From: Mycobacterium sp. Root135
Lineage (GTDB): Bacteria; Actinomycetota; Actinomycetes; Mycobacteriales; Mycobacteriaceae
Assembly: GCF_001426545.1 (NCBI RefSeq)
Contig: NZ_LMEZ01000007.1
Span: 705,393 to 769,392 of the forward strand
Length of the DNA stretch: 64,000 nt
Direction: 5' to 3'
The translations under genes were made by a program, and so were the position numbers. The notes below the pieces were generated by a model. It saw only the letters and a list, made by a program, of their open reading frames with translations. It was not told where the DNA came from and made no database searches. Every line of letters starts with the position of its first letter. The stretch's first letter is position 1. Positions 51,768 to 63,772 of this stretch are shown here, piece after piece.

Positions 51768-52637
51768 TCAGGCGGCTTGCAGGTGGCTGAAAATCCGCCC
51801 GACGAGGTCCCCTGGCCGGCGCCGCACGTCGTCCACCACGAGCGGGACCACTCGATACCCGCACTCCTGCAAGCGCGCGGTCTTCATCCGATCGTGTCGT
51901 AACGCCTCCGGACTCGCGTGCCATTGCATGCTGTCGTATTCGGCGACGAGCATCTCTGCCGGCCAGGCAAAGTCGGTCCGCCACAGGTCGCCGCAGCGGT
52001 CGACGATCTCGTACTGCAGCACGGGCATAGGCAATCCACCGTCGATGAACACGAGCCGCGCCTCACTCTCCATCGGCGACTCGGCGCGAGCATCGGCGTG
52101 CTCCACCAACTCCCGCACGCGGACGATTCCACGCCGGCCCTTCTGCAGGGCGGTTGCGGCGCGCAGGTCAGCCACAGTGCACGTTCCCGAGCGGAGGGCG
52201 GCGTCGAGGATTGCCAACCCACGAGGTCGCCGCAACGTCCTTGCCACTTCGACAGCAGCCCACGCGGGCGTGGTGGCCAGCCGTTCGCCAACCCGCCTCA
52301 GCGGGGCTCCCAACCGCTGATGCACCGTCACCGCATCCGTCGACCGCATCCGGATTCCCGGATCAAGGACGTGCACCCGCGGGTCGTTCTCGGTGTCGAA
52401 GCCGTGCAACGCCGCCGCAGTGTTCATGCACGCCACCAGATCTCGCCCGGTCATCAGGTCCAAGGCAGTCAGTCGGCCCACGATGTCCGGCGGTGACAGC
52501 GCATAGACGCCGTGACACACGCGCACGATCGCACCCGCCTCGACGTACAGCGCCAGCGTTCTGGCATTCAAGGACGTCGAGAGCTCCGCCGTCGTGGCCA
52601 GGCCGCCTCGGCAACTGAACATCGCATCGAGCAACAT
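51768..52637 (-). CDS. AbiEi-like/DUF559 (Vsr-fold) protein
   Basis: 289 residues. The N-terminal ~70 residues (FSCRGGLATTAELSTSLNAR and VCHGVYALSPPDI) look like the winged-helix domain of AbiEi antitoxins, followed by a middle part with HGFDTENDPRVHVLDPG. The C-terminal ~110 residues are DUF559-like, a Vsr/restriction-endonuclease fold, with FIDGGLPMPVLQYEI, RTDFAWPAEMLVAEYDSMQWH (Asp and Glu of a PD-ExK type site) and CGYRVVPLVVDD. No toxin partner gene is adjacent. It may be an orphan antitoxin-like or nuclease protein. ATG giving LLDAMFSCRGG chosen. Flanked by inverted copies of one repeat. Confidence 0.75.
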   Translation of the reverse strand: MLLDAMFSCRGGLATTAELSTSLNARTLALYVEAGAIVRVCHGVYALSPPDIVGRLTALDLMTGRDLVACMNTAAALHGFDTENDPRVHVLDPGIRMRSTDAVTVHQRLGAPLRRVGERLATTPAWAAVEVARTLRRPRGLAILDAALRSGTCTVADLRAATALQKGRRGIVRVRELVEHADARAESPMESEARLVFIDGGLPMPVLQYEIVDRCGDLWRTDFAWPAEMLVAEYDSMQWHASPEALRHDRMKTARLQECGYRVVPLVVDDVRRRPGDLVGRIFSHLQAA

Positions 52638-52716
52638 CGTTCGATGCTGGCTCGAGGGCTGCGGCCCCAATAGACCCGCCGAGCAATTTGTGGATGAACG
52701 CGCAACTGTGGATTGC

Positions 52717-52776
52717 CGAGCAGTCGCAAACCTGCGGAAACACTCGGCGTGTCGCGCACTTTTGCGTCTGCTCGCG
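52717..52776. repeat. Long imperfect hairpin upstream of DUF559 gene (repeat copy B)
   Basis: Arm 52717-52730 pairs with the right end (52762-52776) with one mismatch. Bases 52741-52776 are the exact reverse complement of 51681-51716. The pair of copies encloses the DUF559 gene with its start and stop. Confidence 0.65.
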
Positions 52777-52790
52777 GGAGAAGGAGGGGT

Positions 52791-52855
52791 GCGCGGGAGG
52801 AGGGGTGCGCGGGAGGAGGGGTGCGCGGGAGGAGGGGTGCGCGGGAGGAGGGGGT
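52791..52855. repeat. 16-bp tandem repeat (VNTR-like) downstream of rpoC
   Basis: Four head-to-tail copies of GCGCGGGAGGAGGGGT (52791-52806, 52807-52822, 52823-52838, 52839-52855), the last with one extra G, plus partial units at both edges. It lies between hairpin copy B and the rpoC terminator. Copy number may differ between strains. Confidence 0.9.
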
Positions 52856-52883
52856 GCGCAGGAACCCAACGCCCGCAACGCAA

Positions 52884-52911
52884 AAGGGCCCCGGCCGAAG
52901 CCGGGGCCCTT
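52884..52911 (-). terminator. Intrinsic terminator of rpoB-rpoC
   Basis: Perfect 12-base stem (52884-52895 with 52900-52911) closed by a TTCG tetraloop on the minus strand. It ends in TTTT, a textbook Rho-independent terminator, 11 bases after the rpoC stop. Confidence 0.95.
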
Positions 52912-52922
52912 CCACACAGTGA

Positions 52923-55900
52923 CTAGCGGTAGTCGCTGAATCCGTAATCGTCGAGCGGCACGGCCTGGCCGGCGCCCTGACCGAAGTCTGGGCTGTAGTA
53001 CTGATCCTCGTAGGACGGGATCGTGTACGCCGCGGCGCGAGCTTCCTCGGTCGGCTGGACCTGGATGTCCCGGTAGCGGGCAATACCCGTACCGGCCGGG
53101 ATCAGCTTGCCGATGATCACGTTTTCCTTCAGACCGTTGAGCCGGTCGCTGCGGCAGTTGATCGCCGCATCGGTCAGCACTCGCGTGGTCTCCTGGAACG
53201 ACGCCGCCGACAACCAGGAATCGGTCGCCAACGAGGCCTTCGTGATGCCCATCAGCACCGGACGCCCGGCGGCGGGCTCGAGGCCCTCTGCCACCACGCG
53301 ACGGTTGGCCGACTCGAACTCGGCCCGCTCGGTCAACGAACCGGGCAGGAATTCCGTTGCGCCCGAATCGATCACCGTGACGCGACGCAGCATCTGCCGG
53401 ACGATCACCTCGATGTGCTTGTCGTGGATCGACACACCCTGAGCGCGGTAGACCTCCTGGACCTCCTTGACGAGGTGGATCTGCACCTCGCGGGGGCCCT
53501 GGACGCGCAGCACCTCGTGCGGGTTGGCCGAGCCTTCCATCAGCTGCTGGCCCACCTCCACGTGGTCACCGTCGGCCAGGAGACGCTCGGAGCCGTCCTC
53601 GTGCTTGAACACCTTCAGGCGCTGACGACGAGTGAGCTTGTCGTAGACGACTTCTTCACCACCGTCATCCGGGATGATCGTCATCTTGTAGAACTTCTCG
53701 CCCACTTCGATGTTGACCCGACCGGTCACGTCCGCGATCGGAGCGGTGTTACGCGGCACGCGGGCCTCGAACAGCTCCTGCACACGAGGAAGACCACCGG
53801 TGATGTCCTCACCGACGCCGCCCTCCTGCTTGAACGTACGCATGGTCAGCTGCGTGCCGGGCTCACCGATGGACTGCGCGGCGACGATGCCGACGGCCTC
53901 ACCGATGTCGACCAGCTTGCCGGTGGCCATCGAGCGGCCGTAGCACGTGGCGCAGACGCCGGTGCCCGTCATGCAGGTCAGCACCGAACGCACCTTGACC
54001 TCGGTGATACCCGCGGCCAGCAGTGCGTCGATCGCCGGATCGCCCAGATCGTGTCCACGCTCGACGACGACGTTGCCTCCTGCGTCGATGGCATCCACGG
54101 CCAGCGTGCGCGCATAGGTCGAGGTCTCGACGTGCGCGTCGCGGGTCAGGGTGCCGTCGGCCTCGGTGGCCGCGATCGTGGTCATGATGCCGCGCTCAGT
54201 CTGGCAATCGTGCTCGCGCACGATGACGTCCTGAGACACGTCGACCAGACGACGGGTCAGGTAACCCGAGTCCGCCGTACGAAGGGCGGTGTCGGCCAGA
54301 CCCTTTCGGGCGCTGTGCGTGTTGATGAAGTACTCCAACACGGTCAGGCCTTCACGGAAGGACGACTTGATCGGGCGCGGGATGAACTCACCCTTCGGGT
54401 TCGTCACCAGGCCCTTCATGCCGGCCAGGGTGCGCGTCTGGTTGAACGTACCGGTGGCGCCCGAGTCGATCAGCTGAATGATCGAGTTGGACGACGGGTA
54501 GTGGTCGCGCAGTGCGTTACCGACCTCTTCGGTCGCTTCCTTCCAGATCTTGACCAGGGCGTCGGTCCGCTCGATCTTCTCGAGCAGGCCACGCTGGTAC
54601 TTCTTCTCGATGGCGTCCGCTTGCTGCTCGTAGCCGTCGAGGATCTGTGCCTTGTTCGGCGGCACCAGCACGTCGGCCATGGAGACGGTGACACCCGAGC
54701 GCGTGGCCCAGTGGAAACCGGCGTCCTTGAGCTTGTCGACGGTCTGCGCGACGACGATCATCGGGTAGCGCTCGGCGAGATCGTTGATGATCGACGCCTG
54801 GACCTTCTTGTGCATCTGCTTGTTGACGAACGGGTATCCGCGCGGCAGCAATTCGTTGAACAGCACTCGGCCCAAGGTGGTCTCCGCCAACCAGGCGTCG
54901 CCCATCTTCCAGCGGTCCGGGAACTGCGCGGCCTCGACCTCGGCAGGCGGACGCAGGTGCGTCAGCCGAACCTTGATCTTGGACCGGACGCTCAGGGCGC
55001 CACGGTCGACGGCCATCTGCGCCTCGGCCGGCGAGCTGTACACGCCGAACTCCGCGGAATCGGTGGCGGCCGGCTGGTATTCGCCGATGTCGCCTGCGAT
55101 TTCGGTGGTCAGGAAGTACAGACCGGTCACCATGTCCAGACGCGGCATGGCCAACGGACGACCCGACGCGGGCGACAGGATGTTGTTCGACGACAGCATC
55201 AGGATGCGTGCCTCGGCCTGCGCCTCGGCGGACAGCGGCAGGTGGACTGCCATCTGGTCACCGTCGAAGTCGGCGTTGAAGGCCTCACACACCAGCGGGT
55301 GCAGCTGAATTGCCTTGCCCTCCACCAGCATCGGCTCGAAGGCCTGGATGCCGAGGCGGTGCAGCGTTGGTGCGCGGTTCAGCAGCACGGGGTGCTCGGA
55401 GATGACCTCTTCGAGGACGTCCCACACCTGCGGGCGCTGACGTTCGACCATCCGCTTGGCGCTCTTGATGTTCTGCGCGTGGTTCAGGTCGACCAGACGC
55501 TTCATCACGAACGGCTTGAACAGCTCGAGGGCCATCAGCTTCGGCAGACCACACTGGTGCAGCTTGAGCTGAGGACCGACGACGATGACCGAACGGCCCG
55601 AGTAGTCGACGCGCTTGCCGAGCAGGTTCTGACGGAACCGGCCTTGCTTGCCCTTCAACAGGTCGGACAGCGACTTCAGCGGACGGTTGCCCGGCCCGGT
55701 GACGGGGCGGCCACGACGACCGTTGTCGAACAGTGCGTCAACGGATTCCTGAAGCATGCGCTTCTCGTTGTTGACGATGATCTCGGGTGCGCCGAGGTCG
55801 ATCAGTCGCTTCAACCGGTTGTTGCGGTTGATGACGCGGCGGTACAGATCGTTCAGGTCGGAGGTGGCGAACCGGCCACCGTCGAGCTGAACCATCGGGC

Positions 55901-56873
55901 GCAGCTCCGGCGGGATCACCGGAACGGCGTCGAGCACCATGCCCATGGGCGAGTTGCGGTTCATCTGGAACGCCGCGACGACCTTCAGACGCTTCAGTGC
56001 ACGAAGCTTCTTCTGTCCCTTGCCGTTCTTGATGGTGTCGCGCAGGCTTTCGGCCTCGGCGTCGATGTCGAAGGTCTCGATGAGCTTCTTGATCGACTCC
56101 GCACCCATGGCGCCCTGGAAGTACTCGCCGTAGCGGTCGATGAGCTCGCGGTAGAGCACCTCGTCGACGATGAGCTGCTTGGGAGCCAGCTTGGTGAACG
56201 TCACCCAGACCTCGTCCAGGCGATCCAGCTCGCGCTGGGCCCGGTCGCGGAGCTGACGCATTTCGCGCTCGCCACCGTCACGGACCTTGCGACGGACGTC
56301 GCTCTTGGCGCCGTCCTTCTCGAGCTCGGCCATGTCGGCTTCGAGCTTCTGGGCGCGCTCTTCGAGATCGCTGTCGCGCTGGGTCTCGACGGCCTTCTTC
56401 TCGACGACCATTTCGGCCTCGAGCGTCGACAGGTCGCTGTGACGCTGCTCGGTGTCCACCGCGGTGATCACGTATGCCGCGAAGTAGATGATCTTTTCGA
56501 GATCCTTCGGGGCGAGGTCGAGCAGGTAGCCCAAACGGCTGGGAACACCCTTGAAGTACCAGATGTGGGTGACGGGTGCGGCCAGTTCGATGTGGCCCAT
56601 CCGCTCACGACGCACCTTGGCGCGAGTTACCTCGACGCCGCAGCGCTCACAGACGATTCCCTTGAAGCGCACGCGCTTGTACTTGCCGCAGTAGCACTCC
56701 CAGTCGCGAGTCGGTCCGAAGATCTTCTCGCAGAACAGGCCGTCCTTCTCTGGCTTGAGCGTGCGGTAGTTGATGGTCTCCGGCTTCTTAACCTCACCGT
56801 AGGACCAATTGCGGATGTCGTCCGCAGTGGCGAGGCCAATGCGGAGTTCATCGAAGAAGTTGACGTCGAGCAC
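52923..56873 (-). CDS. rpoC: RNA polymerase beta' subunit
   Basis: 1,316 residues, full length. N-terminal zinc ribbon (CYCGKYKRVRFKGIVCERCG, residues about 60-78), catalytic NADFDGDQMAVHLPLS with the three Asp that bind Mg, bridge-helix and trigger-loop regions, and the second zinc site (LTCMTGTGVCATCYGRS). The GTG start giving LDVNFFDELRIG is as in other mycobacteria, with GGGAG upstream. It lies 76 bases after rpoB. Confidence 0.98.
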   Translation of the reverse strand: MLDVNFFDELRIGLATADDIRNWSYGEVKKPETINYRTLKPEKDGLFCEKIFGPTRDWECYCGKYKRVRFKGIVCERCGVEVTRAKVRRERMGHIELAAPVTHIWYFKGVPSRLGYLLDLAPKDLEKIIYFAAYVITAVDTEQRHSDLSTLEAEMVVEKKAVETQRDSDLEERAQKLEADMAELEKDGAKSDVRRKVRDGGEREMRQLRDRAQRELDRLDEVWVTFTKLAPKQLIVDEVLYRELIDRYGEYFQGAMGAESIKKLIETFDIDAEAESLRDTIKNGKGQKKLRALKRLKVVAAFQMNRNSPMGMVLDAVPVIPPELRPMVQLDGGRFATSDLNDLYRRVINRNNRLKRLIDLGAPEIIVNNEKRMLQESVDALFDNGRRGRPVTGPGNRPLKSLSDLLKGKQGRFRQNLLGKRVDYSGRSVIVVGPQLKLHQCGLPKLMALELFKPFVMKRLVDLNHAQNIKSAKRMVERQRPQVWDVLEEVISEHPVLLNRAPTLHRLGIQAFEPMLVEGKAIQLHPLVCEAFNADFDGDQMAVHLPLSAEAQAEARILMLSSNNILSPASGRPLAMPRLDMVTGLYFLTTEIAGDIGEYQPAATDSAEFGVYSSPAEAQMAVDRGALSVRSKIKVRLTHLRPPAEVEAAQFPDRWKMGDAWLAETTLGRVLFNELLPRGYPFVNKQMHKKVQASIINDLAERYPMIVVAQTVDKLKDAGFHWATRSGVTVSMADVLVPPNKAQILDGYEQQADAIEKKYQRGLLEKIERTDALVKIWKEATEEVGNALRDHYPSSNSIIQLIDSGATGTFNQTRTLAGMKGLVTNPKGEFIPRPIKSSFREGLTVLEYFINTHSARKGLADTALRTADSGYLTRRLVDVSQDVIVREHDCQTERGIMTTIAATEADGTLTRDAHVETSTYARTLAVDAIDAGGNVVVERGHDLGDPAIDALLAAGITEVKVRSVLTCMTGTGVCATCYGRSMATGKLVDIGEAVGIVAAQSIGEPGTQLTMRTFKQEGGVGEDITGGLPRVQELFEARVPRNTAPIADVTGRVNIEVGEKFYKMTIIPDDGGEEVVYDKLTRRQRLKVFKHEDGSERLLADGDHVEVGQQLMEGSANPHEVLRVQGPREVQIHLVKEVQEVYRAQGVSIHDKHIEVIVRQMLRRVTVIDSGATEFLPGSLTERAEFESANRRVVAEGLEPAAGRPVLMGITKASLATDSWLSAASFQETTRVLTDAAINCRSDRLNGLKENVIIGKLIPAGTGIARYRDIQVQPTEEARAAAYTIPSYEDQYYSPDFGQGAGQAVPLDDYGFSDYR

Positions 56874-56949
56874 GTAACTCCCTTTCCCCTTGCGGGACTA
56901 GATGACTATCAATCAAAACGCGGGACGCAGGGCCCCCGAAGAGCAAAAC

Positions 56950-60450
<3,501 letters not shown>

Positions 60451-60796
60451 GATGCATCCTTCCAGCACCGGATGCGACGATCGGGTGACCGGCCGAAGAC
60501 CGGACCCTTGCCGCGTTATCTGCGTTAGGTTCGGCTGGCGTTCTCAAGCCTGAATCTCGGCCCCGAGGCACACGACTAGTTCCCTGAGCAGGGCTCAGGC
60601 TAGGAGACGGTGACGAGAGGTGGATGAGGGTGGGCAGGATGCAGCCAGCGCAACGTCCAACACTAGCGCAGAACGGCGCATTCCTCAACATCGGCATGGT
60701 AAAAGAGACCAGGCGCTGGCTGGCGGCTAGATCCTTCAACCCGTGCATACATTGCTGACCAACAGACTGGCCCGGTTTCGCCTTTCCGTCAAGAGT
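60451..60796. promoter_or_regulatory. rpoB leader and promoter region
   Basis: 346 bases between the hydrolase-lipocalin gene stop and rpoB. No gene is supported. Two hairpins of the rpoB leader are visible: CCGGTC-TTC-GGCCGG at 60489-60503 (minus strand) and a perfect CCTGAGC-AGG-GCTCAGG at 60583-60599. The promoter should lie upstream of these, in the AT-richer stretch around 60660-60780, but no hexamers were fixed. Confidence 0.5.
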
Positions 60797-62956
60797 TCAC
60801 ACGCGGTTTGGGGAGGAAAGTTCGCGTGCCGCCGCAGGCTGTGGAGTTACGGTGATCCGCCCCTTGACTCCGTGGACGGACGCGCGGTCCAGCAACTCCT
60901 GGTACAGCGCGGTGGAGACGGTGCGGGTACGGCTGAGCAGGAAGCCGGTGTTGCCGCTGGGGTCGCTCACGACGGCCCAGCTGTAGTCGGGTGCGAGGTC
61001 GACGATCCAGTAGTTGCCCGGCGGCGTCGCCGACGCCGGGCCGAAGAACGTCACGTTGAGCTTGTCGTTGGCGGCGCTCACCGGCAGTGCGGCGCCGACG
61101 ATGCGCGACAGCGGTCCATTGTCGAAGAAGTAGTTGCCGGAGTTCACCACCTTGATCGACCCGTCGGGATTGGCGCTGTAGGTCGCCGTGGTGTTCACCA
61201 GGCCGAGCGAGAAGAACTGCTTGACGCTGCCCACCTCGTACCAGGTGCCGAGGTAGGAGTTCCCGTCGACGACCGGTGCGGGACCGAGCACGACGCCGGC
61301 GGCGGGCGCCAGGTCGACGAACTGGTCGGGCTCCCCGTAAGTGCCGTACGTGCCGGTGTCTGGTCCGAGGCCGGCGTACATGTCGTTGATCCAGCCGTTG
61401 GCGAGCGTGTAGACGGCCTGGGTGTTGCCAGCCGGGGACCGCTTGATGATGAGCTGGCTGAAGAAGTCGATGATCGGAGAGCCGCCGATGAGGGAGTCGA
61501 CGTGTGAGCCGTTGGCGAGGACGACGCCGACGAATTGGCCGGGCCGCAAGGCGACCAGATCCTTGGTGGTCTGGCCGTTGGCGTTCCAGGCCTGCGGCGG
61601 CGCCGCGATCTGGTAGATCGGGATGCCGCTGGCGGCCAGACTCGTCAGCGCGCCCGAGAAGGTGCCGTTGGACGAGACACCGTCGTACATGACCACGCCG
61701 AGCAGGTCGTTGTCCTCGGGCTTGACGGCATCGGAGTAGAAGCCACCGGCGGCTGCGGCCAGTCCCCCACCGGCCGAGTGTCCGGTCAGGACAAACTTGC
61801 CAGGCAGCGCGCCGTGATAGCCGGCTGCCGCGGCGCTGGCGGTCAGCGCCGTGCGGTTGGGATCGATGAAGAGGTCGGCGACGCCCTTCTGCATCGACAC
61901 GCTGCTCAGCGTGCACCCCGCGCAGGTGAAGAACCCGAACGACGGGACGTTGGGGACCACGACGACGCTGTTGGTCTGCCGGGCCAAGTCCTTGGCGAGC
62001 GCCGAGTACCAGGACTTCGAGCCGAGGAAGCCGTGCTGCAGCAGCATGACGCCCTGGGCCTTCACGGTGCCGTCGGCCTGGGTCGGGAAGTACCAGTCGG
62101 CCGCGCCGGTGTAGCTCCCGCTGCCGACCGGAATGGTCAGGTTCGAGCTGCCGACCTTGACGCCGGTCACCCCGGCGTTGGCCGACGTGCCGGGGACGGG
62201 TTGCGCCGGGATGCCGGTGACGTCCACCGGTGTCGGTGCGACGGGCGGAAGCAGGCCGAAGGCGGACAGCAGGCTGATCACCACCGTCGCCAACGGGCCC
62301 GGCGGGGCCCGCGGGGCTGCGGGTGCGGCCAGGCTGCGGATCGCGGAGACGTCCTTGGCGACCAGCGTCGTCGGCGTGGGCTTGTTGGCCACTGCCGGCT
62401 TGATGTCAGTGGGCAGGGTCGCGACGACCGGGGTGGCCACGACTACCGGATCGGACTTCTCCTCGGTGACGACGGGCGGCTTGGAGTCGACGATCGGGGT
62501 CGTGTCGACGACCGGCGGCGTCTCGGCCACGACAGGATCCTTGGGCGTCACGTCGACGGGGGTGGACACCGTCACGGGAGCGGCCGGGGCCTCCTGAGCG
62601 GCCACGGCCTCCGACTTCGGAGTCTTCGTCTTCGCCGGCTTCACCTTCACGACGGGGTCGGCAGTGGTGGTCGCAGTGTCGTCGCGGTCCACGGTCACGG
62701 TGTTCGCGCTGACGGTACTGGTCGGCTTACCCTCGCCCTTGGGCCCCGAATCATGGTCCTTGCCAACGTCTTTGGTGCCCGTTGTTGCGGCGCCCGAAGG
62801 CGCTTCGGCCCCAGGACTGGACGGGGCCGAGGACGATCCCGCCTCACCACCCGACGAGTCGGACTCCGCGGCGGCGACGCCATGACTCGCACCGAGCGCG
62901 ATTCCCACCCCGGCGGTTACGACCCATACCCCGCGCAACCAGCGATTCGCACTCAC
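60797..62956 (-). CDS. Secreted alpha/beta hydrolase fused to a lipocalin domain
   Basis: 719 residues. Signal peptide (WVVTAGVGIALGASHGVAAA), then a long Pro/Thr/Val-rich linker to about 255. The alpha/beta hydrolase runs from about 265 to 555: VMLLQHGFLGS (oxyanion hole), nucleophile Ser394 in LTGHSAGGGLA, a probable acid in GVVMYDGVSSNG and a probable His in LANGSHVDSLIGG. The C-terminal part from about 565 has the lipocalin signature SYLGTWYEVGSVKQFF and the strands of a Blc-type barrel (SWAVVSDPSGNTGFLLSR). The plan suggests an exported lipase or esterase that holds a lipid in its own lipocalin cup (inference). GTG start. It lies between rpoB and a methyltransferase on the same strand. 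Confidence 0.85.
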   Translation of the reverse strand: MSANRWLRGVWVVTAGVGIALGASHGVAAAESDSSGGEAGSSSAPSSPGAEAPSGAATTGTKDVGKDHDSGPKGEGKPTSTVSANTVTVDRDDTATTTADPVVKVKPAKTKTPKSEAVAAQEAPAAPVTVSTPVDVTPKDPVVAETPPVVDTTPIVDSKPPVVTEEKSDPVVVATPVVATLPTDIKPAVANKPTPTTLVAKDVSAIRSLAAPAAPRAPPGPLATVVISLLSAFGLLPPVAPTPVDVTGIPAQPVPGTSANAGVTGVKVGSSNLTIPVGSGSYTGAADWYFPTQADGTVKAQGVMLLQHGFLGSKSWYSALAKDLARQTNSVVVVPNVPSFGFFTCAGCTLSSVSMQKGVADLFIDPNRTALTASAAAAGYHGALPGKFVLTGHSAGGGLAAAAGGFYSDAVKPEDNDLLGVVMYDGVSSNGTFSGALTSLAASGIPIYQIAAPPQAWNANGQTTKDLVALRPGQFVGVVLANGSHVDSLIGGSPIIDFFSQLIIKRSPAGNTQAVYTLANGWINDMYAGLGPDTGTYGTYGEPDQFVDLAPAAGVVLGPAPVVDGNSYLGTWYEVGSVKQFFSLGLVNTTATYSANPDGSIKVVNSGNYFFDNGPLSRIVGAALPVSAANDKLNVTFFGPASATPPGNYWIVDLAPDYSWAVVSDPSGNTGFLLSRTRTVSTALYQELLDRASVHGVKGRITVTPQPAAARELSSPNRV

Positions 62957-63022
62957 CGACGGAATGTAACCCGCTGCACCGACATCCGGCCGCTAAATGT
63001 CGCCTACGTCAGATTTTGGACA

Positions 63023-63772
63023 TCACAGTGTCCCGGGCCGCCGCCCGCTTAGGGTCTGCGACGCGGCCGACACGTCCTGGGTCACGTCGACCAGCCCGGC
63101 GTCGCGCATGACGTCGCCGACCTCGTCGACGTCGAACAACCGCAGCGGCGCGAAACGTGACGCCGCGACGCTGGCCCGCCGCACCGGTGCCGGTCCCCTG
63201 GCGCACGTCGTCAGGACGGCAATCCGCCCTCCAGGCGTCAGCACCCGGATCATCTCGCGGAGCGCACCGAACGGGTCGTCCATCAGATACAGCGCGCCGT
63301 AGCAGCTGACGGCGTCGACGGTGCCGTCGTCGAAGGGCAGGTCGACGGCGTCGGCCCGGACATAGCCGACCGGGGTACCGGGCGCGGTGTCGCGAACGGC
63401 CTGGGCGAGCATCGTCGCGGAGCTGTCCACCCCGACCGCGAGCCCGCCGGATCCGACGGCGGCCAGCAGGGTGCGGGTGGTGTTGCCCGGCCCGCAGGCG
63501 ACGTCGAGGACGGTGTCACCGCGGTGCAGGTCAAGCAGTCGAAGCTTGCGCCGGTCCTCTTGGGCGGAGTTGCGCGCGGTGAACCCGAAGAACAGGACGG
63601 GCCGCCACAATCGCTCGTAGATCATCGGTAGAACCGAAGACCCCATTACGCGTTGGCCCGTCGTCTGCGGAACCTCGGCGTCACCCATCACGTCGAGGTA
63701 GCCGTCCACGACGGTGGCGGGACGGTTGAGCAGCGCGCGCGTTCTCCGGCCGCCTGGACCGGGGAGCGTCAC
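63023..63772 (-). CDS. Class I SAM-dependent methyltransferase
   Basis: 249 residues. SAM site TVLDVACGPGNTTRTLLAAV, then AVGVDSSATMLAQAV, YVRADAVDLPFDDGTVDAV and MIRVLTPGGRIAVLTTC, the usual Methyltransf_11 order. The N-terminal SSVLPMIYERLWRPVLFFGF may be amphipathic and suggests a lipid or membrane-near substrate (unknown). The GTG overlaps the stop of the preceding gene (GTGA). An internal ATG at 63688 is a weaker alternative. Confidence 0.83.
   Translation of the reverse strand: MTLPGPGGRRTRALLNRPATVVDGYLDVMGDAEVPQTTGQRVMGSSVLPMIYERLWRPVLFFGFTARNSAQEDRRKLRLLDLHRGDTVLDVACGPGNTTRTLLAAVGSGGLAVGVDSSATMLAQAVRDTAPGTPVGYVRADAVDLPFDDGTVDAVSCYGALYLMDDPFGALREMIRVLTPGGRIAVLTTCARGPAPVRRASVAASRFAPLRLFDVDEVGDVMRDAGLVDVTQDVSAASQTLSGRRPGTL

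Noticed and set aside
49414..52320. 968-codon plus-strand frame through the dehydrogenase and LacI genes
   Set aside because: Overlaps the real dehydrogenase and LacI genes in the wrong frame; low-complexity peptide.
52791..52855. Possible CRISPR array
   Set aside because: The 16-bp units touch each other with no spacers, so it is a simple tandem repeat.
60489..60503. Riboswitch or attenuator in the rpoB leader
   Set aside because: Only short hairpins are visible, with no conserved aptamer or leader peptide that I recognise.
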